The notes beneath the pieces are model-generated. The model had not been told where the DNA came from. It saw only the letters and a program-made list of their open reading frames with translations, and searched no databases. Source: Eremophila alpestris peregrina (taxonomy: Eukaryota; Chordata; Aves; Passeriformes; Alaudidae). Taken from it: a stretch of 64,000 nucleotides of DNA. The translations under genes were made by a program, and so were the position numbers. Each line of letters begins with the position of its first letter. Positions within the stretch are counted from its first letter, which is position 1. Shown one piece after another: positions 14,590 through 26,305 of the stretch. Location of the stretch: assembly GCA_009792885.1 (NCBI GenBank), contig WMCF01000015.1, positions 6,868,300 through 6,932,299 on the forward strand. Reading direction: 5' to 3'.

Positions 14590-15312
14590 GAAAGGGTGTC
14601 ATCTTGTTAGGGCTTGACTGAGCTGCTGGCTGTAACCGTGACCTGAGATAAATTAGCTGAGCTGGACACGGCACGGCATGGGGAATGGCTGGATGTGACA
14701 GATAGCAGTATGAGGAGCTGAAATAAATTACAGAGAACACCATGAGGGCAGGGTGTGGGGCGCAGAGGTGGTTAAGGCAGAATTATCCAAGAAATGGCCA
14801 AACTTCACAGCTAACTGGAAGAATAACTTGAGACCTTCAGGATGGCAGTTTCTCACAGGCAAGCAGTGACAAGGTAACCACGTCAGCAATGACCTACACT
14901 GAGGCTGACATTACATAAGGAATGGTAACAGAGATAACAGTTGGGATAAGGATGCAGCAAAACAGGGATCAATAGGGAAGAAGTAATTGAGGTCATTTAG
15001 GAGGAGATTGGGGTATAGAAAGGCAGGTGGCAAAAAGAGAGTCAAGATAAAGGACATGCAGTAGTAAGGTATGTTAATGTTGAAATTGGTGCTACCTTCT
15101 GGGCAGTCCTGCACTGGATGACTGTAGCCTAAATCAGGACTGTAAACAAAACCTGTTCCTCTGAGCATAACACAGGAGTCAGCCCAGCAGGAAAAACACC
15201 TTAGAGGAGCACACTTGGAAAACCAAATCAACAGTGTATCCACGTGAGGTCTTGTTCCTGACAGCATCCACATCTGCCCATCATTTCTAACAAGAACAAA
15301 ATTTTGACACAA
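14590..15312. other. GC-elevated patch, possible degraded retroelement
   Basis: Composition shifts from about 30-35% GC to visibly higher GC, with sequence unlike the unique AT-rich flanks. It includes 'ctgaaataaattacag' (AATAAA at about 14720), and the minus strand is open from 15312 to 14911 (133 codons). The predicted protein is Cys-rich with a hydrophobic tail and resembles nothing I recognise. I could not define terminal repeats or a target duplication, so retroviral origin is a guess. Confidence 0.3.
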
Positions 15313-16948
15313 ATATTTCCATGCATGTCATGCAATTCGTATTTTGGATCTTTCAGCTGCAGATGTAATTTGAAATAAGAAAAATGGATCATCTGGAAAT
15401 ATGATGTCAACAGTTATTAAATGGGAGAGGTCAAAGCAATAGTTTTCTTAATTTTTTTTTAATTGTTGGTATTCATGATTTAGGATTTATCCAAGCACAA
15501 TTAAAAATTTGTACTTTCAATGATACCAGAATGCTTCTTTTTTTGACTTATAAAAAGATGGAGATGGGAAAAAAGCAAAAGCTAGACAACGAAGACTGTG
15601 CACACACATGGGAAAGATTAAACTACTAGGGAAATTTTGCCTGAGATCTGAGACACTTGGTTTCCAGCACCTGAGAAAGAACTTGAATTAGTAACTTGAA
15701 TTTATTGTGATTAAATGGCAACTTCTCACCTTAATATTTGGCAACACGCACATGCACATAAACAATATTGCTGGACTGCATCTCTCTTAAATGATGTCAG
15801 CAAGAAAGCTATAAAACTTAAGTACATGAAACACACTCGGGAGAAGAAAGAAAATTCTTGTCAGAAGTATTTGTTAAATTCCTCATTCAGTTTGCTTTTT
15901 TTAATGGAGTCTTTATGATCAAATTGAGAACTTTCAATATTCACTGCCTACTTTGGATAAAAAAAAAGAACAAACTGCAAAAAATGTAATTTACTGAGCT
16001 GAGAATCAAGTGCTACATTAGAGAATCCATTGCTTCAAGAAGACTAAATATTTATTACCTTTATTATCAAGTAAATTTCAACAGAACCTAATTGTGTAGT
16101 CCTTCTGCTTATCCATCTCTATATCTTACACTTATTGTGCAAAATTATTTTTTCATTATTTTTAATAAACTATTTTTACGTCATTTATCTTAGATTTATT
16201 CCTCTTGCTCCACATAAGGAGCAACACATCATGAACTCTGAGCAGGAAAAGCATCAACTTTCATAAGGAAACAGCAGAAGTCTACCCCAGTAATGATAAT
16301 TTATTTTCTTGATTAGAAGAAATTAAATAGGGATCTAAAGAAATGAAAGCTCCCATCTTACCTTCTATAGATTTATCATTTGTTTGTAACATTCCAATAA
16401 GGATTTTGTTCTATAGTACTTTAGAGTATTCAATAAAAAAGCAAGCTTATCAAACCATGAACTATTTAAAATTTCACATAGGACAGGCCAGATAAAAAAA
16501 GGCTTACTATGTGACCAAATTACAGGATGCTATTTAATTAAGAGATGAAGAAGGAAGAGTTTATATGCAGGCAGATTTAAAAAAGAAAACCCTGTATAAT
16601 CTGGAATGGTTTCAGTTTTAAATTTGTAGGCAAAGCCCTCACTTAGCTGTCCATTATTGGCTTCTTTTTCCAAGTCGGCATGAGTCATATTCATTAAAAT
16701 TGTCATATTTCAGCAACTCTGACATTCAGAGACAGTTTTCAAATGTATCTTTGAAAAAGTCCCTTTTGTTGTCAAGATGCCATGGAAGTTACAGCCTCAG
16801 CAGCAATCTACACTCAACTGACGGAGACATGGATGAATGCAGGAATGGTGGCTTCTGATTTTGGAACTCAGAAGCATGCAATGCTTCACAAATTAATTCT
16901 TCTCCTTGCAGAAGTGACTTGTGCATTTCTGGAAAAAAATTTATATTT
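15313..16948. other. Intergenic, nothing recognised
   Basis: AT-rich sequence without recognisable genes or repeat families. The frame at 15715-15918 has no identifiable domain. Confidence 0.55.
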
Positions 16949-16972
16949 TTATTATTATTATTATTGTTGTTG

Positions 16973-17021
<49 letters not shown>
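16949..17021 (+). repeat. Compound trinucleotide microsatellite (TTA)n(TTG)n(TTA)n
   Basis: About 73 bases of trinucleotide repeat: roughly five ATT/TTA units, then four TTG units, then about 15 more TTA units without interruption. It lies about 11 kb upstream of the KLHL1 promoter. It forces artificial polyleucine, polytyrosine and polyasparagine frames on both strands, which should not be annotated as proteins. Confidence 0.97.
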
Positions 17022-18079
17022 CTGGGAAAACCCAGGAATCAATCAAAAAATACATGGACTTAAATATAAATAATGACTTTTCATTTCTTTTAGCATATTC
17101 CATCAAATTTTGTGCTTTGCATTTGTATTCTTATCAAAAGAAATATCCTAGATTATGACTCAGTTAAAAAAAAAAAATTGAATCATTAACTCCACTGTAA
17201 TTTGGTCTTATGGTGGGGCTTTCAGCTCTGATGCTCTTTCATAAAGATGCATAACTCATATCCATTTGGATCATCTCAAATTCTGTAAACAACACTTACA
17301 GTTAAATCCTTTTCTTAGCTATTATTTTATATTTCTATTGTCTTTAGGTTTCCTGGTCATCAGGATTTTTCATATTTTCAACCATATCATACCTTTATAT
17401 ATGCTGTAGATGTAATTAAGATGGTAATTTAACCTTTAAACTTGCTGGATCTAATGCAGCTGCAGTACTATGGCTTATGAAATTTCTGTGTCCTCAGTGC
17501 TTTTCTTATCAATTGGATTGAGATGGAAAGCATGAGGCAAAAACAACATATTATTACTTCCCATACAATTCAGGTTAATAAAAATGCTATAATGAGATAT
17601 TTTCCAAGAATTGTTTGCTGTCAAAATTTAATGAATACCAATTTAAATTTAATCAGGACAGTATTTCACATAAATTTCCAATTAAAAGGAATGTATTTTT
17701 CTATTGCCAAGAGATAAGTGGTGTTCAATAACACCTAGTCTAAAATATATCAAAAATTCAAATTTTATTTTGATACACATTTCCCTAAATACATATCAAG
17801 AGGTATAAAAGCTAGTTTATTTAAGAATGGCATACCATCTACTTAACAAAGAGATTTAATTTATGATTAAATGTTAGTGCTTCATGAGTCACATATCAGT
17901 GAGCAGCTATAATTAAATGTACAAAGATAAATATTCACTAATAAATAAAAGCAAATTTAGCATTGAGAAATTGATTTCAAATTTTTTTTCGGAAGATGAG
18001 TTATTCCTTTAAAAAATTATTAAGTATAGCAATATTAATAATCTGAAGACAAATTTCAGATAATTATTGAACCCGAAAT
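17022..18079. other. Intergenic, nothing recognised
   Basis: AT-rich sequence between the microsatellite and the CR1 element. There are short A and T runs and no supported gene. Confidence 0.55.
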
Positions 18080-19155
18080 TCACACAGAACCATAGAATGA
18101 TTTTGGTTGGAATGGATGATGATCTTTTTCTAATCCCCCTGCCACGGGTGGGAAACATTTCATTTCACCAGGTTGCTCAGAACTCCATCCACACTTCCAA
18201 GAATAGAACATTCACAACATCTCCAGCCAATCTGTTCTTGCTTTGCCATCCTCTAAAAAAAAAAAAAAAAAAAAAAAATTTGAATATCTAATTAAACCTT
18301 CCCTATTTCAGTTTGAACCCATTCCCCCCTTGTCTTGTCATGACATGCTCTTGCAAAAAGTCTCTCTCCATCTTTCTTGCAGGCTCAGTGCTGGTACTGG
18401 AAGACCACAATTAGGTCACCCTAATTTTCCTCTTTTCCAGACTGAACAAATGAAGTTTTCTCAGCTCTTCCTTGTAGGAGAGATGCTCCATCCATCTAAT
18501 CATCTTGGCTCTCCTCTTGATTTGCTCCGATGGGTCAAAGTCTTTCCTGCTCTGGGGACCACAGAGCTGGGTGCAGCAGTCCACTGGGGTCTCACCAGAG
18601 AAGAGTAGAAAGCAGAATCAGCTCTCTTGACTTGCCTTTGCTGCAGCCCAGGGTATCTGTAGCTTTCTGGTCCAAGTGTACATTGTTGGTTCACTTCCCA
18701 TCTCTCACCCACCACCCCCAAGTCCTTCTCAGCAGGGCTGCTCTCCATCAGTTCACCCCCAGCCTGAACTGATACCGGGGATTGACCTGACCCAGCTGCT
18801 GCACCTCCACTTGATCTTATTGAACCTTATGACATTCACATGGGCCCACTTCTCAAGCTTGTTCTGGCTCCTTTGGATGGCATTCCCTCCTTCAGGTGTG
18901 TCAACAGCACCACTCAGCTTAGTGTCATCTGCAAATTGGCTGAGGGTGAACTTGACCTCACTGCCTACATTAGTGATGAAAGTATTAAATAACACTGGTC
19001 CCAGTATGGACCCTTGAGGGACACCACTCATCTCTGATGTCCATAGGGACTCTGAGTCACTGACCACTTCTGTCTGGGTGCAACTTTCCAACTGACTCCT
19101 CATTCACCTAACAGTCCACCCGTCAAATCCATCTCTCTCCAATTCAGACAACAAG
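18080..19155 (-). mobile_element. CR1 LINE, 5'-truncated, with reverse-transcriptase remnant
   Basis: This is the longest CR1 copy in the window, inserted antisense. Its 3' terminus is at the left ('cagaaccatagaatgatttt'). Its 5' truncation is near 19155, after the segment 'cagtccacccgtcaaatcc', which is also typical of CR1. On the minus strand the frame 19103-18753 holds reverse-transcriptase landmarks: VPQGSILGPVLFNTFITN and, downstream, the catalytic-box region FADDTKLSG. The frame then stops and continues in another frame at 18748-18500 (ESSPAEKDLGV). Frameshifts and an internal loss make it inactive. CR1 elements normally move by target-primed reverse transcription and leave 5'-truncated copies like this one. 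Confidence 0.95.
18255..18278 (+). repeat. A24 homopolymer inside CR1
   Basis: Twenty-four A interrupt the CR1 3' region between 'ccatcctct' and 'tttgaatatctaatt'. Related copies usually have only a short A run at this place, so this looks like post-insertion slippage expansion. On the element's own strand it is T24. Confidence 0.9.
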
Positions 19156-22100
19156 GGAAAGATTTTTACTCCTGATTGCAATGCTTAACTGCTAAATTAC
19201 TTCTGGCTCCTTTTTGCAAATCTTTCACTAGTCATCTTCAAGACCAATCTGTCATTAAGATGGCCAAGTTTCAGCAGCCTTTCTCCCTTTGGTCACTGGG
19301 CTTATGATAATTTCCCTGTCTTCAGTAATTTAACAGTAGCTGAGATAGCCATGGCCAGGAAGGGAATACATGCTGTCAATGTATCGGAAGCAAAAGGATA
19401 AGCAAGAAAGAGCTGAGTCATTACTTAAGGGGCACCAAACATTGATGATGGAAGGATGAAGTGTTTACACTTCTCCTGCTTCAGCTTTCATTAAGGGGGT
19501 TAGGGATTAATGGACATCACACAAAGTAAGGAAAAAATGTTTCTTAGATATAGGTCAGATGAAATTTTATCAAGTTGATGAACTTTTCTGCAGGGGATTT
19601 AAAAACATGGCTGAGGAAATAGACTAAATTATCTTCCAAAATATTAGAAATGAGTAAAACCAATATTTTTTTAAAAAGGTGGGAAAATTGCCCTGGCAAA
19701 CTGGGTCACATCGAGGAAGAATATGTTAATACAAAAATATGGAATATGAAAAGGTGTTTACTGTTGAACAGTACATTATGCCCTAAAAAATTTCATTGAA
19801 GCAGATAGCTCATCTCATTAGTATGTTTGAAATATTAAGATATTTCAGATAGTGCCTTGTACTATTTTCTTAAATGACCTAGAAAATTACAGTGAAGAAA
19901 AATGTGCTGCAAGGTAAGAATATAAATTGTTGGAAAGCTGTACTCAGCTGCTATTCATTGCACACAGTAGAACAAGAAAAGATGTCGTGCATGTTTACAT
20001 ATGTATTTGTCTTTCCTTAACTACTGTTTAATACATTTATCATTTTATAACAGAAAATAGAGTCCATTATTCAATTTGCAGATCACTTCAGACTCGACCA
20101 GGCTTTGGAGACCACATTAAAATTCAAAGAGACTTGAGAAACTGAAGCTGTTTATCTTCCAAAACAACTGAGCGCTGAATGTTTGCTGACAGTAATGTAT
20201 TTTTGCTTCAAATAGGAAAGATTGCTGTTGTCTTCACTTAAAAACTATATCCTGATAGCCGAATTGCACATATGAATATTTTGAGGCAAATAAGAAAATT
20301 GTCCAAAAGTTTACAATAATGATTCTCTTATTTGGTATTTTTTTCAGTCTCTTTCTTTAGATTATCAGAAATAATAAGCCTTCTCTTTTTAGGTTTTCTA
20401 AGTAGCAGTGCTTTGTACTGCCCATGTAAATTCTACTGGACAGGTAACACATGTTCTGTATCCTAATTACTGACCTTCTTTGTTAATAATATCTTCTTAT
20501 TAGTTATATGCTGTAGCAATCAAACTTCTTAGCTCAGTTTATAACAAAATTACAAAAAATATTTCCGTCACTTATATACTACAGCTACAAACAAAGTTGT
20601 GTCTTAATTTTACATTTAAATTTAATTTATATGTAATCTTATGGAGCTGCTACATACTGGAATAAATTACAAAAAAACACAGACTTGCCATTAAAAGCAG
20701 AAAAGTATCTGTCAATTATAACTCACTCAACTTTGAGGAGAAAGTTGAGGGGAGAAGAGAAACAGAGTGAGAAAGAGATTAAGCAGAAAGATACCACCAC
20801 CACATAGATTTTTGTGGCATCCTGCTGGTCCTTCTTAACCCTGGTCTTCTGTGGTGGGGTCCCAGAGTCACTCTTTGTACAAAAACACTTTTGTACTGTC
20901 CAAGTCCCAGGTATCCCCAGGGCAGAGATGTCATTCCTATAATCTGGACTGGCATGTGTATCCTTCTCTACAGTTTACAACCATATACATTTCTTTTGTC
21001 TGAATAAATCTTATCTCAAGTTCCCAGATTTTGCACACTATGATGTGCTAACTGCAAGTCTTCACCTTTGTTAGACGTAAAATTAATGCTTTCCTGTTTT
21101 GCCACCTGTGCTTATCTCAAGTTCTGATGTGGTGGCTTATCTTACAGGAACTTTCTTTAACAGCATTTTGAGAAATGCAACTGCATTCTTTACATCCTCA
21201 CAACACTCTACCTCTAAAAAAACCTGTGAGCAAGGGATTAAAAATATGGCATAGTTTGTCAGGTAAAATCACAGAAAACACAGCAGGAAAACAATTCTGC
21301 AAAAAGAAATAATTATGTGAAACTTCAGATATATACTAATATAAAAAAAAAATTCAGAGTGTGCATAACCATAGAATCAAATCTTTCTGCTTTTGTGTTA
21401 TGTACTTAAAGCCAGGAAATTTCAAGCAGTTTTTGATAATAAATTGTTATGTTAACAGTTATTACTGTAAGTGTCATGACATTTGGATGGAAAACTATCA
21501 AGTTGTTCAAACAATTACAATACTCTAATCTAAATCACAAAGAATTTTTTTCAAGGGAAAAAAAACCCAACAGTATACACTTTGGGACACTCGGTTCAAA
21601 TGGAAATGTGGATAAGCAGATTAAAAAAAAACATTCTCAAATATTTGATTTTTTAATTTGGTCAGACACTGAATGTAAACAATTAAAAGATCATTTGCAC
21701 ATAATCATGGACAAAGCCCCATATTTCCTCTTCAAAAGGAAGGACAAGAGAAGCAGACAAGAGCTTATTTTATTGTCTTATATTCAGTGCTGAAGAATGC
21801 TTTTACAGAAATAATATATATCTGCAAAAATACTGTAATTTCTTGCTCACTTCTTTTTAATACATTATCTGATTGTGGTACGAGATGTGAAAGAATGAAA
21901 TGCATTGTAAAGATTTCATTATCATTAATAGTTACTTGAAAATTTAAATGGCAGCCAGAGATCTCCAAGAGCATAACTACATGTGTATTTTCTTATTAGG
22001 ATTCCCAGAAAGAGCATGATGTCAGAAGTTGTCCAAATATCCACCATTTCTTGAAAATAACTGAAAAAGATCTGTAACTATTCAATAAAAAATTTAAACT

Positions 22101-22400
22101 ACTCTTACTCATGTGACGACAAGGCACTTGATACAAGCAACAAATACCTTGATTGTAACCAGAAAGTTTAATTATCATGGAAAAAAAGCTGGTAACTTTG
22201 TAATCTGGAAATACACAATTTTACAGAGTCTGGGAATCCATATACTGAGACTAGAAAACATAGGAAGTATAAGGTACTAAAAGTTTAACATTCAATTATA
22301 ACTCAAGTGAGAGAATATACCTCTGTGAGGGTAGAGGTCTTACATACCATGAGAGATGGGGAAAAGCAGGAAATGCTTCTCCTGTTAGTGTGTGTATATT
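19156..22400. other. Intergenic, nothing firmly recognised
   Basis: Mostly AT-rich. A stretch at about 20815-21240 is somewhat richer in GC and repeat-like ('gtggtggggtcccagagtc', 'gaataaatcttatctcaag') and might be an old LTR remnant, but I could not find matching ends or target duplications. The frame at 21449-21793 has no family resemblance. Confidence 0.5.
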
Positions 22401-22406
22401 ATATTT
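22401..22406 (+). repeat. Left target-site duplication (atattt) of solo LTR
   Basis: Six bases 'atattt' directly precede the TG start of the LTR and recur exactly at 22895-22900 after its CA end. Confidence 0.85.
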
Positions 22407-22894
22407 TGTAGGAGAAAGAAAGACAGGCGAAGGTGACCTCACCCGGATAAGTAATAGCTGTGTTAATTACCCAGTACAGCCTCACCCCTGATGAGTCACA
22501 GCTATGGCCAATAAATATGAATGTGATAAAAGGGAGTGGGTTAGCTGGTGAGGGAAATCATGAAGGAGGAGGAACTGAGAACGAGAGGATCACTGCCTTG
22601 AGGTAAGTTAGAGGCTGGTGCTGGAACCTGCAGTCACAGTCTAGCTGGGTAAAAGCCTGCATTCAGAGCCTGCAAACCAATCCATGCATTCAGAGTTTAG
22701 CAGGAAATAACCAGCAGTCAGAGGCTGCAAGGGAAGCCTACAGTAGGAGCTTGCTGCAGCCAGTCAGTGAATGGTTGGAGTCAGGATGGCTGAGCTGTAA
22801 GGAGGAATAAACCAGGACCCTTTTTATGCTGTGATAAAGCAGAAGTCTGTGCCTTGGCTCATTTTTACCCTCTAACAAGTGGGCTGCTGTGACA
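22407..22894 (+). mobile_element. Solo LTR of an endogenous retrovirus (488 bp)
   Basis: The element begins TGTAGG and ends GTGACA, giving the TG...CA ends and short TGT/ACA inverted termini of retroviral LTRs. It is flanked by a perfect 6-bp duplication (atattt). Inside, in expected order, are CCAAT-like 'gccaataaat' near 22507, a TATA-like 'gataaaaggg' at about 22525, and a polyadenylation signal AATAAA at 22806-22811, so it reads on the + strand. No gag, pol or env sequence adjoins it, so it is best explained by recombination between two LTRs. A 6-bp duplication is usual for alpha/beta-type (class II) retroviruses; the family assignment is inference. Imperfect repeats of roughly 29 bp, with cores like 'tgcattcagag' and 'cagtcagagg', occupy about 22625-22770. 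Confidence 0.87.
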
Positions 22895-22900
22895 ATATTT
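22895..22900 (+). repeat. Right target-site duplication (atattt) of solo LTR
   Basis: Exact copy of the six bases at 22401-22406, immediately after the LTR's terminal CA. Confidence 0.85.
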
Positions 22901-25900
22901 TCCTATAAAATAAAACAACAAAGAAGATCCTGTCAGATTTACAAATAACCCCCCAAATTGTCTTTTAAAACAATGCAAACACAAAAGGACCTTAAAAAAT
23001 CTGAAAAAAGGGTTTCAATAGCAAAATTCTCCCAAAATAATACTTTTTTGACTTCAAAATAACCTGTAAACCGAAATATAAGCATTATAAGGTCATGTCT
23101 AGAGCAGTAAACAAAATCTCCCTGTGCTTGTTCTCTGCTCTGTTCAGCCTCTGGACGCGGGCCAAATGGCATGGCACCATTTACCTCCATATGGCTAAAT
23201 GCTCTTTTCCTCCAAAATGCTGGCTGTATTTACAGTGCCTACTGAGTATGTTCCCTGAATCATGGTAACTTCTGAATGAGATTGAGAGATGCTGGTTTGT
23301 GCAACCTAATTTTGCAACCATTCTAAGACTGATGCCATGTCAGTATTGACCACCTTATGCCAGTTACATTAGCTCTGTTTAATTTAATTAAGTCTAATAT
23401 AATTACATGTGTAGTTGTAAAATTCTAACAGTTCCCTTTTTATAGAGCCTATTTTGCAAATCATTGGTGTCTCTGTTACTTGATCTGCCAACATATATTT
23501 GAAAGTTTTCAATTCAGATTAAAAATAAACATTGAATAAAAGATCAGCAGGAATAATTTTTTTTGAACAGAACATGAAAGCAAACCGGTTCTAAGAAGAT
23601 TCTGAGTCACAGAATAATGACAGCAACTATTATTGAATCTAGCAAAGTAAAAACACCCTATTTTCCTTGCAACACCAGTATTTCCACAGAGATTGATGTC
23701 ATTCATAGAAACACCACTAGAAGTCTTAGTTTGAGGTCAGAACAAAACAACATGGTGATTTTTATAAGATATTCTAGCACTTAAAATATGCAGTAATAGT
23801 GTCTGTGTGGATCAGCAAGTGGTATGGATGACTTGCCTCCAAATGCTAAGGTCTAAGGCTATTAGGTGGAGTATGGCCTAGGAACAGAAAGATGTGTGCT
23901 CTGCCAAACCTGCAGTAGATGGAGTTCAGCTTTTTCTCTTCACTGTAACTTAGGAGAGAAAGCATAGCATTTTCTTCAAATAAGGGTGATTTATAGGCAG
24001 CTTAGGAACTGTGGGTAAAAAACTATGTATTTCACAAGAGAACTGACAACTGTTACAAACAGTGAAATGGTTGAAAATTATTTAGCAATTTAAGAACCTT
24101 AATGTTGTTTAACTTCCCTACTTTTTGAAAATAATTGGTGTCATAATTTTATTTTCCCTAGCCTGAGTTTACTTGTGAATCTTTACCCATGACAAATCCT
24201 GCAGCATTTACACTTAAGTGAAATTCTCTGACCATTTAAAAACTGCTGTAGGGTGTGTTTATACAACTGCTTGTGATCACGATGGAAGGGATTGAGAAAT
24301 GACTGTACCTCAAGTTTATATAAGATAAGCAACTGCTCTTCCAGGCTCCTGCAATGCCAAATAAAATGTATCTGTTCAAGTCACCACTAGGGGTAATTCG
24401 TATATTGTTTTTTCAATCTGGCATTACTAAGGAGACACTCATCAGCAACTGTGGAGAAGCAATTTTTTTACCATCTGGAATAAATGCAGTTGGTCATGTC
24501 ACCACACTTTCAGAAAACTAGACTGTGCTGTGCTAACTCACTTTTAATTTTGAGAAATGACACCATTTAACTGCTTAACTTATTGAAGGCAAAATCATTC
24601 TCAAAAGTTCAATCTCAGTTGAAAACTCACTACAAAAAAGCATACACAAGTACTGACAAGTAAATCAGCTCTAGTTTGCTTTTTGTCTGGTTTTGTTACT
24701 CCTTTCTTGCCATTACAAAGAAATCACAGTAAATAGGTGCATGCATATCTATAGTATTTTAAATATGACTTTGCATACTATTATGGGAGGAATATCAACA
24801 CAACAACTTGACTCAGAGGAATGCTACAGTATTATGTGTATACATTATAAACAACTGAAGAATTTTATTTTCCCCTATCTATTCCCAGTGTTTCTCAGTT
24901 TACTTATCAAAATAGGCTCAGAATACATCTACATATCATAGAAATTTTCAAAGGCTTTGTACAGACCAAAACTTTAAATAGTAATTCTAAAGCATTACTT
25001 ATTTGTTTGAATCACGTAGCACGCTGACATTTTCTGCACTGAGTTTTGATCCCCCAATGGACGTCCTGTCCCATCAATTTCTTTCTTTACCTTCTTTACC
25101 TTGAGTATTCAATAGTTGTTTTACAGCATCTTTTTAACATCCTCTAGCTTCTGAATGTATAATTTACCACCCACAAAATAAGCATTTTTATAGCTGAAGT
25201 GCATGTTCATTTATTTGTGTGAGAATTGTTGTAAAACTGTTCATTCTAGTATCATCCTTACCCAAAGCACAGTGCTTATTCTCACCAAAATTTACCATCT
25301 TCTGGATTAAAATACGTGACAGGATAAAATTCAGTAACAAAATTATGCCTTTTCCTTTCAATTTACTGAGAGGTCTATCCTTTCTCTTACTAGTAACTAT
25401 CATTCCCCAGTACACATATAAGCCCATCACTCTCAGACTCACTTGCTGTATCTTTTGACTTTATGTAATACAGAGACTCACACAGACTAAGACTACTCTT
25501 AATCCTAAAAGGTTTCTTTGCATGATGGCTACTCTGTTGCTTGTTTTATCAATCAATAACCAACTAAAACTCAACCTCAGTCCTAATTCACCAGTTCTCC
25601 TTGGGGTACAACATGCAAATAGTTTGACACAAATCATGTGCCTTCAAACCTTTGCAATGGAAACAAGGAAAAAAGAGGGTTAATAAAATCTGACTCTTTT
25701 GGATACCTGCTTCAAGCTTCTTTTCTTTGGAAGTGCTTTTTACTACTTGAAAGATTTATTAAAAGGATATATATCCCTAGGCCATTTTTCCTACAAAACA
25801 TGAGCATGAGACTTCCTTAGGGACATGACTATGTGAATTTATTTCATTTGAAGAGCATTAGAAAGGCAGAAACACAAAGAGAAAGTGTCAGGAATCTGAC

Positions 25901-26161
25901 TCATAACAGGAACATAAAGATTAACCACTTTCATCTGTTTGCCTGACTAATAGATAAAGAGCCACAAACATTTTCAAGCAAAGTCTGTAAAGTTATTCGA
26001 GATTTGAGTGGCAATGAATAATCCAGGGAAACTACACTGGGGGTGGAAGTTGAGAAATGCTGTTTAATAAACAAAAATACAATGTGATACACTGTGTGTG
26101 ATCAACAGATAGGAAAGTTTACCTGTGGTTATTATTATTTTGGCAATACTTCATGGTACTA
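22901..26161. other. Intergenic, nothing recognised
   Basis: AT-rich DNA with frames up to 84 codons, none with a recognisable domain. No repeat family was recognised. Confidence 0.55.
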
Positions 26162-26305
26162 CTGGAGTGGTCTGCCCAGGGAGATGGTGGAGTCACCATC
26201 CCTGGATGTGTTTAAAGAAAGACTGGATGTGGCATTCGGTGCCATGGTTTAGTTGAGGTCTTAGGGGTGGGTTGGACTTGATCTTCCAACCTAGTGATTC
26301 TGTGA
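26162..26305 (+). mobile_element. CR1 LINE 3'-end fragment
   Basis: The sequence 'gagatggtggagtcaccatc' followed by 'ggatgtgtttaaagaaagac' matches the CR1 ORF2 C-terminus (REMVESPSLDVFKERL-like). It continues to 'gggttggacttgatcttcca' and ends 'tgattctgtgaa', the typical CR1 tail. It is 5'-truncated to about 145 bp, with a small internal deletion. Confidence 0.92.

Noticed and set aside
16782..17158. Frames with polyleucine, polytyrosine or polyasparagine runs
   Set aside because: Created by the TTA/TTG microsatellite read in different frames; not genes.
18500..19103. Reverse-transcriptase frames as an active gene
   Set aside because: Two different minus frames separated by a stop and frameshift, 5'-truncated; an inactive CR1 copy.
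21369..21382. 'accatagaatcaaa' as a CR1 end
   Set aside because: Only about 10 matching bases and no CR1 sequence following; too short to call.
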